From: Nocardiopsis kunsanensis DSM 44524
GTDB taxonomy: Bacteria; Actinomycetota; Actinomycetes; Streptosporangiales; Streptosporangiaceae
Length of the DNA stretch: 64,000 bases
Assembly (NCBI RefSeq): GCF_000340965.1
Contig: NZ_ANAY01000006.1
Location: forward strand, 186,001-250,000
Reading direction: 5' to 3'
The position numbers were made by a program, and so were the translations under genes. The notes under the pieces are model-generated. The model was not told the origin of the DNA. It worked only from the letters and a program-made list of their open reading frames with translations, and ran no database searches. Below, piece after piece: positions 42,178 to 50,764 of this stretch (positions are counted from its first letter, which is position 1; every line of letters begins with the position of its first letter).

Positions 42178-42842
42178 GGTCGAAGGACGACCTCACCACC
42201 AAGGCACGTATCCGACAGGCGGCCGTCGACTGTTTCGCCCGGGAGGGGTTCTCGGTGTCGGTCCGTGCCATCTCCGAACACGCCGGGGTCTCCCCGGGCC
42301 TGATCATCCACCACTTCGGGAGCAAGGCACGGCTGCGCGGCGAGTGCGACGCCCACGTACGCCGCTTCATCGCCGGGATCAAGACGGAGACGGTGGAGGG
42401 GTTCTCCGGAACCTCCATGCTCCAGCAACTGGCGGAGGTCGAACAGTACGCGTCCGTGCTCGGGTACGTGGTGCGTTCGCTGCAGTCCGGCGGTGCCCTG
42501 GCCGCCGACCTCTTCGAGTTGACGGTCGAGGACGTGGAGCGTTTCCTGGCCGTGGGAGAGGAGGCCGGGACCATCGCGCCCAGCCGCGCCCCGGCCGCGC
42601 GCGCCCGCTACCTGACTTCGAGCAGCCTCGGCTCACTGATGCTGCACACCACACTGCACCACCCCGGGCACACCCCCGATTTCCGACGAGTGGTACAGGA
42701 GTGGATCGCGGAGTACATGTTCCCAGCGCTGGAGAGTTACACCGAACCCGTGTTCACCGACCGCACGCTCCTGGACACCTGCACCCCCCGCGAGGGCGGG
42801 ACCGGGGACACCGGCGGCGGGGCCGGGGCGGGCACTGGCTGA
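42168..42842 (+). CDS. TetR family regulator of the ABC exporter
   Basis: A 224-residue repressor: N-terminal helix-turn-helix (about 10-55) TKARIRQAAVDCFAREGFSVSVRAISEHAGVSPGLIIHHFGSK, then an all-helical ligand domain, and a Gly/Thr-rich disordered tail. ATG 42168 is the start that keeps the whole first helix; no ribosome site precedes it, and the operator-like repeat overlaps it, so the mRNA may be nearly leaderless. It lies 18 bases before the exporter ATPase gene and is likely its repressor, with a drug-like ligand. Confidence 0.88.
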   Translation: MHSGSKDDLTTKARIRQAAVDCFAREGFSVSVRAISEHAGVSPGLIIHHFGSKARLRGECDAHVRRFIAGIKTETVEGFSGTSMLQQLAEVEQYASVLGYVVRSLQSGGALAADLFELTVEDVERFLAVGEEAGTIAPSRAPAARARYLTSSSLGSLMLHTTLHHPGHTPDFRRVVQEWIAEYMFPALESYTEPVFTDRTLLDTCTPREGGTGDTGGGAGAGTG

Positions 42843-42860
42843 CGACCCGAACGGAGTCCC

Positions 42861-43802
42861 ATGTCCACACCCATGACCGAACAGAACGCCGTCGACGTAC
42901 GCGGGGTCGACAAGAACTTCGGCCGTTCCCGAGCACTGGACGGCCTCGATCTCACCGTGCACACCGGACAGGTCGCCGGTTTCCTCGGTCCCAACGGTTC
43001 GGGCAAGTCGACGACCATCCGCATTCTTCTGGGACTGCTGCGTGCCGATGCGGGACGAGTGAGCCTACTCGGCGGCGACCCCTGGCGCGAGGCGGTACAG
43101 CTGCACAAGCGCCTGGCCTACGTGCCCGGCGACGTGTCCCTGTGGCCCAACCTCAGCGGCGGGCAGGCGATCGACCTGTTGGGGCGCCTGCGCGGTGGCC
43201 TGGAGCGCGACCGGGTCCGCGCCTTCACCGAACGTTTCGAACTGGACCCCGGCAAGAAGGCCCGTACCTACTCCAAGGGCAACCGGCAGAAGGTCGCCCT
43301 GGTGGCGGCGCTGGCCTCCCGTGCGGAGCTGCTGATCCTGGACGAGCCCACCTCGGGTCTCGACCCGCTCATGGAGGCGGTCTTCACCGAGTGCGTGCTG
43401 GAGGCCAAGGCGGAGGGGCGCACGGTGCTGCTGTCCAGCCACATCCTGTCGGAGGTGGAGAAACTGTGCGACACCGTCACCATCATCCGGCAGGGGCGCA
43501 CGGTCGAGGAGGGCACACTCGACGAGCTGCGGCACCTGACCCGTTCCTCGGTCCGCGCCACCGTCGACGGCGACCCGCACGGTCTGGAGGGGGTCGCCGG
43601 GGTGCACGACCTGGTGGTGGACGGTGACCGGGTCACGCTCGAGGCCGACCACGAGCACCTCGACGGCATCGTGCGGCACCTGTCCTCGCTGGGCGTGCGC
43701 TCGCTGGTGAGCAACCCGCCGTCACTGGAGCAGCTCTTCATGCGCCACTACGGCGACGCCCGGGCCGAGGCGGAGAACGGGAAGGGAGGCGAAGCGGCAT
43801 GA
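42861..43802 (+). CDS. ABC exporter ATPase (drug/polyketide type)
   Basis: A 313-residue ATPase of the DrrA/CcmA type: Walker A GPNGSGKS (43-50), Q-loop region [16 protein letters not shown], signature [15 protein letters not shown], Walker [15 protein letters not shown] and H-loop [11 protein letters not shown], then a 90-residue C-terminal regulatory domain ending [13 protein letters not shown]. It couples to the permease whose ATG overlaps its stop by ATGA. Role: export of a hydrophobic compound, probably an antibiotic. Confidence 0.92.
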   Translation: MSTPMTEQNAVDVRGVDKNFGRSRALDGLDLTVHTGQVAGFLGPNGSGKSTTIRILLGLLRADAGRVSLLGGDPWREAVQLHKRLAYVPGDVSLWPNLSGGQAIDLLGRLRGGLERDRVRAFTERFELDPGKKARTYSKGNRQKVALVAALASRAELLILDEPTSGLDPLMEAVFTECVLEAKAEGRTVLLSSHILSEVEKLCDTVTIIRQGRTVEEGTLDELRHLTRSSVRATVDGDPHGLEGVAGVHDLVVDGDRVTLEADHEHLDGIVRHLSSLGVRSLVSNPPSLEQLFMRHYGDARAEAENGKGGEAA

Positions 43803-45397
43803 ACGCCCTCACCGGAACCGGGACCCTGGTCCGATTCATGCTGCGGCGCGACCGACTGCGCCTGTCGGTGTGGGTGTTGGCGCTGGTGGGCATGGTCGCC
43901 GCGTCCGTCCCTGCCCTCGACGACATGTTCACCACCGACGCCGAACGCCAGTCCCGTGCCGCACTCATGGAGACCCCGACCGGCATCGTCTTCGGCGGCC
44001 CCGGCTACGGCCTGGAGGACTACCAGCTCGGCCCGATGCTGGTGAACGAGCTGACCATGACGGTGCTCATCGCGCTCGCTGTGCTCAACGTGCTGCACGT
44101 GGTGCGCCACACCCGGGCGGAGGAGGAGAACGGCCGCGCCGAGCTGTTGCGCGCCGCCCCCGTGGGGCCGGGCGCCCAACCCGCGGCGGCGCTGGCCACC
44201 GCGGCCCTGGTCGACCTGCTGATCGGCGTGTCGACCTCCGTCTCGTTGATCTTCTTCGGGCTCCCGACCGCCGATTCCCTCGCCTACGGGGTGGGGCTCG
44301 GACTGGCCGGGATCGTCTTCGCCGCAATCACCGCTGTGTGCACGCAGATCTTCGAACACGGGCGGACGGCGGCCGGCACGGCCTTCCTCGTGGTCGGGGT
44401 GCTCTTCATGGCCCGTGTGGTCGGCGACATCGCCCGGACCGGGGGCAACGCGCTCTCGTGGCTCTCACCGTTCGCCTGGGTGCAGCAGGCCCGCCCCTTC
44501 GACGCGCTCGAATGGTGGCCGCTGGCGCTGTACCCGGTCGCCGCCGTGGTGCTCTTCGTGCTCGCTCACGTCCTTGCCGGACGGCGTGACCTGGGTGCGG
44601 GCCTGATCGCGGCCCGTCCCGGGCCGAGCGGGGCCGGGCCGCTGCTGCGCGGGATTCTCGCCCTGCACCTTCGGCAGCAACGCGGCATGGTGTTCGCGTG
44701 GTCGGCGGGGGTGTTCGTGCTCACGTTCGCCTTCGGCTCCTTGGCCCCGGAGGTGGAGTCCATGGTCGAGACCAACCCGGACCTGGCCGCGTTCCTGGGC
44801 GACGACACCGAGGACCTCGTCGGCGGGTTCCTCGGCACCATCGGGCTGTACGCGCTCATGGGCACCGGCGCCCTCAGCGCGCTGTCGGTGCTGCGTGCCC
44901 GCTCGGAGGAGAGTGCCGGGCGGGCCGAGCTGGTACTGGCCACCGCTGTGGGACGCGTGCGGTGGCTGGGATCCGCGTTGATCGTGGCGGTGCTGGCGAC
45001 GGTGCTGACCACCGCGCTGGGCGGCCTCGGTCTGGGCCTGGGCACTGCCGTGACGCTGGAGGACGGTGCGTGGATCGGGAGGATGACCGGGGCGACCCTG
45101 GCCGGGCTGCCCGCGGCACTGGTCTTCGGGGCACTGGTGGCGCTGCTGTTCGGTACGGCGCCGCGCCTGGTCCCGCTCGTGTGGGTGTGGCTGGGCTACA
45201 GCGTGTTCATGACCATGCTCGGTGCCCTGCTGGGCGTGCCCGAGGCGGTCATGGACGCGAGCGCGTTCGAGATCCTGCCCGCACCGCCCGGGGAGGAGGC
45301 CGAGGCTGTGCCCTTCCTCCTCTACCTGGCCGTGGTTCTCCTGGCCGGTGCCGCCGGTCTCGCCGGGTTCGGCCGCCGCGACCTTGCCACCGACTGA
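43799..45397 (+). CDS. ABC exporter permease (exporter of polyketide antibiotics, TnrB3-like)
   Basis: A 532-residue membrane protein with about 12 hydrophobic helices in two similar halves, each opening with an Arg-rich cytoplasmic entry ([19 protein letters not shown] and [18 protein letters not shown]). A shared motif [18 protein letters not shown] / [18 protein letters not shown] shows the internal duplication. This two-halves architecture is that of the tetronasin-resistance-type exporter permeases found with a TetR and an ATPase gene. It forms the membrane pore for the ATPase upstream. No biosynthetic genes are nearby, so it is likely a resistance pump. Confidence 0.88.
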   Translation: MNALTGTGTLVRFMLRRDRLRLSVWVLALVGMVAASVPALDDMFTTDAERQSRAALMETPTGIVFGGPGYGLEDYQLGPMLVNELTMTVLIALAVLNVLHVVRHTRAEEENGRAELLRAAPVGPGAQPAAALATAALVDLLIGVSTSVSLIFFGLPTADSLAYGVGLGLAGIVFAAITAVCTQIFEHGRTAAGTAFLVVGVLFMARVVGDIARTGGNALSWLSPFAWVQQARPFDALEWWPLALYPVAAVVLFVLAHVLAGRRDLGAGLIAARPGPSGAGPLLRGILALHLRQQRGMVFAWSAGVFVLTFAFGSLAPEVESMVETNPDLAAFLGDDTEDLVGGFLGTIGLYALMGTGALSALSVLRARSEESAGRAELVLATAVGRVRWLGSALIVAVLATVLTTALGGLGLGLGTAVTLEDGAWIGRMTGATLAGLPAALVFGALVALLFGTAPRLVPLVWVWLGYSVFMTMLGALLGVPEAVMDASAFEILPAPPGEEAEAVPFLLYLAVVLLAGAAGLAGFGRRDLATD

Positions 45398-45401
45398 GCC
45401 C

Positions 45402-45428
45402 GCGGGGCCGGGTGGTACCCGGCCCCGC
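45402..45428 (+). terminator. terminator hairpin after the ABC exporter operon
   Basis: GCGGGGCCGGGT (45402-45413) and ACCCGGCCCCGC (45417-45428) make a perfect 12-bp stem with a 3-base loop, 4 bases after the permease stop. Confidence 0.7.
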
Positions 45429-45633
45429 CCTTGGCGGGCACCGGCGCACGGAGGCGGACACCTACCGTGGCGGAGGGCCGGCGACGTGCTCCCGCCCGAT
45501 CGGTGGGAGGGGGCGGGGCTCTGGTTCAGGGGAGCACGGACCCGACCGGGCTGAATCCCCGCCCCCGGTGAACCCACCGCCCCGGCGCCGCAGGGAACCT
45601 TCCTTCCTGGCCAGGCGTCCACGAACGCCCCGG

Positions 45634-46104
45634 TCAGGGCAACAGCGACAGGGTCCAGGCGGGCGCGAGGACCACCACGAGGAATCGTGCGGTACGGGTG
45701 AGGAAGGTGATGGTGCAGAACCAGGCCGGGCCGATCCGTACGACCCCGGCCAGCACCGCAACCACCATGAACGGCGGCACGCTCACCAGGGAGCTCACGC
45801 CCAGCAACCCCATCCCCCAGAGCGGGCGTTCCTCCGCCCGGGCACGCCACTGCTCGGCACGCGCGGCCCACTTGCCGGGCGTGCGGGCCCGCCGCTGGAA
45901 CCACGGCAGCGCGAGCGTGCCCCGGCCCACGTAGTAGTAGGGCAGTTTGCCCAGGGTCTGGCCCACGCCCGCGGCGAGAGCCATCGCGAGGAGGGCGCCG
46001 TCGTCCACCGTGACGACGGCGCCCAGCAGGTACAGCTCGATGTTGATGACCGGGAGCAGGCCGGACGCCGTCGCGACGAGGAAGGCCAGCCCGGTCTCGA
46101 CCAC
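45634..46104 (-). CDS. VTT/YqaA-like membrane protein
   Basis: A 156-residue membrane protein with about four hydrophobic segments. Family-like features of the DedA/VTT (YqaA) group are the polar-in-membrane GLLPVINIELYLLG, the GVGQTLGKLPYYYVGRG helix-turn and the second half LLGVSSLVSVPPFMVVAVLAGV. Such proteins are thought to act as lipid scramblases or undecaprenyl-phosphate flippases, but this branch is uncharacterised. GTG 46104, 8 bases after the rlmN stop, is chosen as start, implying co-translation with rlmN; the longer frame would overlap rlmN by 80 bases. Confidence 0.7.
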   Translation of the reverse strand: MVETGLAFLVATASGLLPVINIELYLLGAVVTVDDGALLAMALAAGVGQTLGKLPYYYVGRGTLALPWFQRRARTPGKWAARAEQWRARAEERPLWGMGLLGVSSLVSVPPFMVVAVLAGVVRIGPAWFCTITFLTRTARFLVVVLAPAWTLSLLP

Positions 46105-46111
46105 GGAGGGA

Positions 46112-47209
46112 TCAGTCCTCGGCCGCGGCGAGCTGACCGCAGGCGCCGTCGATCTCCTGTCCACGGGTGTCGCGGATGGTGACCGGGACACCGTGCGACT
46201 TCAGACGCCGCACGAACTCCGCCTCGTCCTCGGGCCGGGAGGCCGTCCACTTCGACCCCGGGGTGGGGTTGAGCGGGATGAGGTTGACGTGCACCAAGTG
46301 GCCCTTGAGGAGCTCACCGAGCATGTCGGCGCGCCAGGCCTGATCGTTGATGTCCTTGATGAGCGCGTACTCGATGGAGACCCTGCGGCCGGTGGTGCCC
46401 GCGTAGCGCCACGCGGCTTCCAGGACCTCGTCGACCTTCCAACGGGTGTTGACCGGCACCAGCTCGTCGCGCAGCTCGTCGTCGGGGGCGTGCAGGGAGA
46501 TCGCCAGGCGCACCTGCATCTTCTCGTCGATGAGCTTGTTGATCGCCGGAACCAGGCCGACCGTGGAGACGGTCACTCCGCGTTGGGAGATGCCCATGCC
46601 CTCAGGGACCGGGTCGGTCATCCGTCGCACGGTCTGCAGCACGCGCTTGTAGTTGGCCAGGGGCTCGCCCATGCCCATGAACACGATGTTGCTGATACGG
46701 CCGGGGCCGCCGGCGACGTCGCCACGCGCCAGGTCGCGGGCGCTGGCCACGACCTGGTCGACGATCTCTCCCGTGGAGAGGTTGCGGGTCAGACCGGCCT
46801 GGCCGGTGGCGCAGAACGGGCAGTTCATCCCGCACCCGGCCTGTGAGGAGATGCACAGGGTGACGCGGTCGGGGTAGCGCATGAGCACCGACTCGAACAT
46901 CACCCCGTCGAACGCCTTCCACAGGGTTTTCCGGGTCATGCCGTTGTCCGTGGTCACGTGCCGGACCGGCGTGAGCAGGGTGGGGAGCAGGGCCTCGCCC
47001 AGCGCCTCGCGCGAGTCGGCCGGCAGGTCGGTCATCTGCTCGGTGTCGGACTCGAACCCACCGAAGTAGTGCTTGGCGAGCTGTTTGGCGCGGAAGGGCT
47101 TCTCACCCAGGTCACGGACGGTCTCGGCCCGCTCTTGGGGGCTGAGGTCGGCCAGGTGCCGGGGCGGCTTGGCACGGCGGGGGGCGGCAAAGGTGAGCTC
47201 GGCGGGCAT
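46112..47209 (-). CDS. rlmN: dual-specificity 23S rRNA/tRNA adenine C2-methyltransferase RlmN
   Basis: A 365-residue radical-SAM enzyme that methylates C2 of A2503 in 23S rRNA and A37 of some tRNAs. The iron-sulphur motif is C126-GMN-C130-PF-C133 after [12 protein letters not shown] and substrate blocks include [24 protein letters not shown] and [20 protein letters not shown]. The C-terminal catalytic Cys is C357 in DGACGQL. The second Cys of the mono-methyl-Cys pair is thus present and the enzyme is complete. It is divergent from the SUFU-domain gene and leads the VTT-like gene. Confidence 0.95.
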   Translation of the reverse strand: MPAELTFAAPRRAKPPRHLADLSPQERAETVRDLGEKPFRAKQLAKHYFGGFESDTEQMTDLPADSREALGEALLPTLLTPVRHVTTDNGMTRKTLWKAFDGVMFESVLMRYPDRVTLCISSQAGCGMNCPFCATGQAGLTRNLSTGEIVDQVVASARDLARGDVAGGPGRISNIVFMGMGEPLANYKRVLQTVRRMTDPVPEGMGISQRGVTVSTVGLVPAINKLIDEKMQVRLAISLHAPDDELRDELVPVNTRWKVDEVLEAAWRYAGTTGRRVSIEYALIKDINDQAWRADMLGELLKGHLVHVNLIPLNPTPGSKWTASRPEDEAEFVRRLKSHGVPVTIRDTRGQEIDGACGQLAAAED

Positions 47210-47411
47210 AGGAATCCGTAGAAGATGGAGTCGATGGTCGGGGCCCGGCGCGAAGCAGCGGCGGTTCGGGTCGTTATACGACCTATACGCGGTCGAAGTG
47301 TGGCTCCGCCTGTCGGGGCACTACCGTCGATTCTACGCACTGCGCGGACGACACCCGCCGGGTTTCGTCGCTGTTGGTCGGACAACACGGGAGCGGCACG
47401 TGGGAGGGCCG

Positions 47412-48491
47412 GTGACAGGGATCGACGTCCTTCTCGACGAGATCAGCCCGTACCAGAGCCGCCGGGTCGTCGTGGAGTGCGATTCCCACACCACCGCCGC
47501 CTACCTCCTGGACGCGCGCGGGCGCATCCGCGTGCCCGTCTGGCTGGCCAACCACGAGATGGCGCCCGCGACCGACGAGTCCGGAGGCCTCTTCGAGGGC
47601 CGGGCACCGCTGATGCCCGAGGCCCACACCAAACACCCGCCGGGCCGTCCCCGTTTCGACCCTTCCTGCCTGCGTGCGGTGTGGTTCGAGGAAGGCGACG
47701 GGGTGGCACTGGTCGACGAGGAAGGGCTGCTCGCGGTCATCCCCGGGTGGGCCGAGGCCGACAGCGGACTCCCCGGGTACGCGCGTGAGGCGATCGGCCG
47801 CAGTCCGTACGCGTGGGAACTGGACTCGGTGCGCGAGCAGCTGTGGCCCCGGGTGGTGCACGCCGAGGCCTACTGGGACTGGCGCCGGGCCTCGGGGGCG
47901 TGGCGGAGCGTGCAGCGCACCGTGCTGAGCCACCTCGATCGGCACGCGGGCGACCCCGGGCACTACTGGGACGTCTCCGACGGCCATCCTCCGCTGCTGC
48001 GTGTGTCCGAACGGCCGGCCACGGCCGAACGCCCGTACACGATCCTGTCCACGGTGGGTATGTGCGGGCAGCGTATGCCGACGCTGGACCGGTACATGGC
48101 CGACACCTCCGAGTACGCACGCGTGGAGCTGGCCCTGGCCACGACGATGCCTGCCCATCAGGCAGCGCGGATCTTCCGGTGGATCGGTGCGTTCCCGTGG
48201 CGAGCGGTGACGTGGTTCGGGCACGGGCACACCGTGAAGTGGCTGGACAACGCGGAGGACCGTGCGATGCGCGGCGGCGCCGGCGCAGTCCTGTTGTTGT
48301 CCGACCCGACCATGCTGACGGGCGGGGCTCCCCCGCCGGACCTCGCGGGGCTGAGTTTCCAGGGGGATCCGGTGCACTGGCTCTGGATGGTGCCCATCAC
48401 CCGCCCCGAGCACCTGTTCGCCAAGGAGCACGACAGCGCCACGCTCGTCGAGAAACTCGTCGCCGAGGGCCGCAGCTGGATCCTCGCCTGA
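47412..48491 (+). CDS. suppressor of fused (SUFU) domain protein
   Basis: A 359-residue cytoplasmic protein in two parts. Residues 1-180 are an Arg/Trp-rich region of unknown fold (VVVECDSHTTAAYLLDARGRIRVPVWLANHE, LWPRVVHAEAYWDW). Residues about 185-359 match the SUFU-like domain: YTILSTVGMCGQRMP, YARVELALATT, and the closing DPVHWLWMVPITRPEHLFAKEHDSATLVEKL. In bacteria SUFU proteins are often immunity proteins of polymorphic toxins, but here no toxin gene is adjacent. GTG 47412 follows GGGAGG; GTG 47400 is possible. The function is open. Confidence 0.7.
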   Translation: MTGIDVLLDEISPYQSRRVVVECDSHTTAAYLLDARGRIRVPVWLANHEMAPATDESGGLFEGRAPLMPEAHTKHPPGRPRFDPSCLRAVWFEEGDGVALVDEEGLLAVIPGWAEADSGLPGYAREAIGRSPYAWELDSVREQLWPRVVHAEAYWDWRRASGAWRSVQRTVLSHLDRHAGDPGHYWDVSDGHPPLLRVSERPATAERPYTILSTVGMCGQRMPTLDRYMADTSEYARVELALATTMPAHQAARIFRWIGAFPWRAVTWFGHGHTVKWLDNAEDRAMRGGAGAVLLLSDPTMLTGGAPPPDLAGLSFQGDPVHWLWMVPITRPEHLFAKEHDSATLVEKLVAEGRSWILA

Positions 48492-48591
48492 CCTCTTCCC
48501 GTACGCGCACGAAAACCCGTTGACCCGGGGGCCGGCACGCGGGCATCGTTCCCGGGGCCGTGGACGGCGGGAGCGACGGGAGGGCGGGGCG

Positions 48592-49827
48592 ATGGCACGC
48601 TCGGAAGGCCGGGCCGAGAGCGCGTCCGGGGTCGCCGCCCCGCTCGCGTACGTGCCGTTCCGTGCGTTGGCGCTGGGCCGGTCCCTCATGCTCTTCGGCA
48701 ACGGCATGGCTCACGTGGCACTGGCTTTCGCGGTCCTGGACGCGACCGGCTCGCTGGCGCAGGTCGGGCTCGTGGTGGGCGCGCGTTCGGCCGCCAATGT
48801 GTCCCTGTTGCTGCTGGGCGGTGTCGTCGCGGACCGCCTTCCGCGCTCGCTGGTGCTGCGTGGCGCGTGTGTGCTCGCGGCCGGTTCGCAGGGGTTTCTG
48901 GCCCTGGCGTTGCTGACGGGCCGGGCGTCCCTTCCCCTGATGGTCGTGCTGAGTCTGGTCAACGGGGCCGCTGCTGCGGCGAACCTGCCCGCTGCGGCGG
49001 CGTCGACACCGCAGACCGTGCCCCGGCACCTGTTGCGGCAGGCCAACGCTCTGATCGGGGTGGCCAAGCACGCGGGCAACCTCTCGGGGATGTCGATCGG
49101 TGGGGTCGTGGTCGGTGCGGCCGGGGCGGGGTGGGCCATCGCGGTGGACGCGTCGATGTTCGCGGCGGCGGGTGTGGCCTTCCTGTTCCTGCGGGTGTCC
49201 GAGCAGGGCGGTCCGGTGGAGCGCACGAGCGTGCTGAGCGACCTGCGGGAGGGCTGGGGGGAGTTCACCGCACGTACCTGGGTGTGGGTGGTCGTGCTCC
49301 AGTTCATGGTGGTCAACGCCGGGTGGGCGGCAGCCACGACGGTGCTCGGGCCGGGGATCGCCGACGAGACCTTCGGACGTACCACGTGGGGTCTGTTGAT
49401 GGCGGTCAACAGCGTGGGGCTGTTGACCGGCGGGGTGTTGGCGGCGCGGTGGCAGCCCCGGCGTGCTCTGCTGTACGGGGTCGCCCTGGTGTCGGTGCAG
49501 ACGGTCCCGTTCTTCGCCCTGATGGGGCCGTCGCCGCTGCCGTTGTTGTTCGCGGCGATGTTCGTGGCCGGGGTCGCGGTGGACCAGTTCATCGTGGCTT
49601 GGGAGGTGTCGGTGCAGGAGAACGTCCCGCAGGAACGCCTGTCGCGGGTCTACTCCTACGACGCGTTCGGCTCGTTCGTGGCGATGCCGCTGGGGCAGAT
49701 CGCGGTGGCTCCGGTGGCGGAGGGTGTGGGTCCCGACCGTGCGTTGCTGCTGGTGGCGTGTTCGACCTTGTCGGCCACGCTCGCGGCGGTCGCGGTACCG
49801 GGTGTGCGGGCGTTGCGGCGGGCGTGA
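48592..49827 (+). CDS. MFS transporter (DHA/enterobactin-exporter type)
   Basis: A 411-residue major-facilitator protein with 12 hydrophobic segments. The loop 2-3 motif is GGVVADRLPRS, and an Arg-rich central loop (EQGGPVERTSVLSDLREGWGEF) divides the halves, as in the EntS-like exporters of the MFS-3 group. The direction is presumably export of a small molecule; the substrate is unknown. ATG 48592 follows GGGAGGGCGGGG. It lies 100 bases after the SUFU gene and converges on the BlaI-type gene. Confidence 0.85.
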   Translation: MARSEGRAESASGVAAPLAYVPFRALALGRSLMLFGNGMAHVALAFAVLDATGSLAQVGLVVGARSAANVSLLLLGGVVADRLPRSLVLRGACVLAAGSQGFLALALLTGRASLPLMVVLSLVNGAAAAANLPAAAASTPQTVPRHLLRQANALIGVAKHAGNLSGMSIGGVVVGAAGAGWAIAVDASMFAAAGVAFLFLRVSEQGGPVERTSVLSDLREGWGEFTARTWVWVVVLQFMVVNAGWAAATTVLGPGIADETFGRTTWGLLMAVNSVGLLTGGVLAARWQPRRALLYGVALVSVQTVPFFALMGPSPLPLLFAAMFVAGVAVDQFIVAWEVSVQENVPQERLSRVYSYDAFGSFVAMPLGQIAVAPVAEGVGPDRALLLVACSTLSATLAAVAVPGVRALRRA

Positions 49828-49845
49828 GGCCGGGACGGCCCCGGA

Positions 49846-50220
49846 TCAGCCGGGGATGTTTCGGCGGTCTCGGACCTGGCAGATGAGGCGTTGGAACCGG
49901 AGCATGTCCTCGTCGCTGAAGCGCTCCACGAAACTGCGCAGGGTGGAACCGGGGTCGGGCCCGGTGTTGAGCACTTCGTCCATGACCCGTGCGGTGTACT
50001 CGGCGTGGCTCTCCCGGGCCCAGTACAGCCAGGCCCGGCCGACCTTCTCACGGTCGAGCAGACCCTTGTGGAAGAGGATGTTGGCGACCGTCATCACGGT
50101 CGTGTAGGCGATGTCCCGGTCGTAGACCATGGTCTCGCGGACCCGGCGCACGGACATCGGCCCCTCTGCCTGCCAGAGCGCGTCCATGATGGCTGCTTCG
50201 AGCTCCCCCAACCCCCGCAT
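49846..50220 (-). CDS. BlaI/MecI/CopY family repressor, orphan
   Basis: A 124-residue winged-helix regulator. It matches BlaI through LGELEAAIMDALWQAEGPMSVRRVRETMVYDRDIAYTTVMTVANILFHKGLLDREKVGRAWLYWA, and the C-terminal helical dimerisation part RVMDEVLNTGPDPGSTLRSFVERFSDEDMLRF. The cleavage-type sensor BlaR1 (M56 protease) that normally accompanies it is not next to it. Three phased CGTACGGT-like repeats lie 20-50 bases upstream. ATG 50220 is the start; the upstream in-frame residues are not conserved in appearance. Confidence 0.88.
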   Translation of the reverse strand: MRGLGELEAAIMDALWQAEGPMSVRRVRETMVYDRDIAYTTVMTVANILFHKGLLDREKVGRAWLYWARESHAEYTARVMDEVLNTGPDPGSTLRSFVERFSDEDMLRFQRLICQVRDRRNIPG

Positions 50221-50240
50221 GGGTTTCCCACCCGCTTCCA

Positions 50241-50270
50241 CGTACGGTCCTCGTACGGTGATCGTAGGCA
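50241..50270 (-). promoter_or_regulatory. three 11-bp-phased CGTACGGT repeats upstream of the BlaI-type gene
   Basis: CGTACGGT (50241-50248), CGTACGGT (50252-50259) and the degenerate CGTAGGCA (50263-50270) lie exactly 11 bp apart, one per helical turn. Likely autoregulatory operator of the BlaI-type repressor. Confidence 0.55.
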
Positions 50271-50511
50271 GGGCGGCAGCCCCGGCGCGGGTAAACGCGG
50301 AAGGGCACACAGATCCGCGCGGATTCGGCGTGCACGGCCGGTGTTTCGCCACTGTTCGGCGCTCGGTGCCTTCGGTTGCTGTGAACACACGCGCAAGGGC
50401 GTGGAGTGTGACCCCGCACCCTTGGCGGCGCCCTCTGTGGCCGGTCGCGGACAGGTTCTTCACACGATTTCACACTCGACAAAACCGACAAAAAACCCAA
50501 ATGAACAGCGC

Positions 50512-50544
50512 AGCGTGCTCAAGCCACCCCGAAGCGTGCTCAAG
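50512..50544 (+). promoter_or_regulatory. 12-bp direct repeats 21 bp apart upstream of kgd
   Basis: AGCGTGCTCAAG occurs exactly at 50512-50523 and 50533-50544, two helical turns apart, about 220 bases before the kgd start. Candidate binding site for a TCA-cycle or carbon regulator; no protein can be named. Confidence 0.5.
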
Positions 50545-50764
50545 GCTGTGAAAGATTGTTAGCTATCTCCTAGTTTCATCAACCACTGCGTTCCCGCTCA
50601 AGAGGTAGGTACAAGTAGCCTGGTACATGACGAGTGCTGGCGAGGCCGGATGCCTCCCCGTCCGAGCGGGGAAAATCCTGCATCGACTCGAGCCCGGCCC
50701 GCCGGACAGCCACCCGTCGTCATTCACATTCACAAGCGAGCTGCGGAAGTGGGCGATCTCCGCC

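Larger units (their letters stand above)
50221..50764. other. divergent control region between the BlaI-type gene and kgd
   Basis: About 540 bases without a gene. The left end has the phased repeats of the BlaI-type gene. The right half (50460-50620) is AT-richer with AAAACCGACAAAAAACC, the 12-bp direct repeats, and a TAGCTATCTCCTAG-like stretch. This is the presumed kgd promoter and leader. An in-frame ATG (50627) upstream of the chosen kgd start would add 46 non-conserved residues. Confidence 0.5.

Noticed and set aside
43799..45397. Exporter operon as part of an antibiotic biosynthetic cluster
   Set aside because: No polyketide, peptide-synthetase or tailoring genes are nearby. TetR-ATPase-permease alone suggests resistance.
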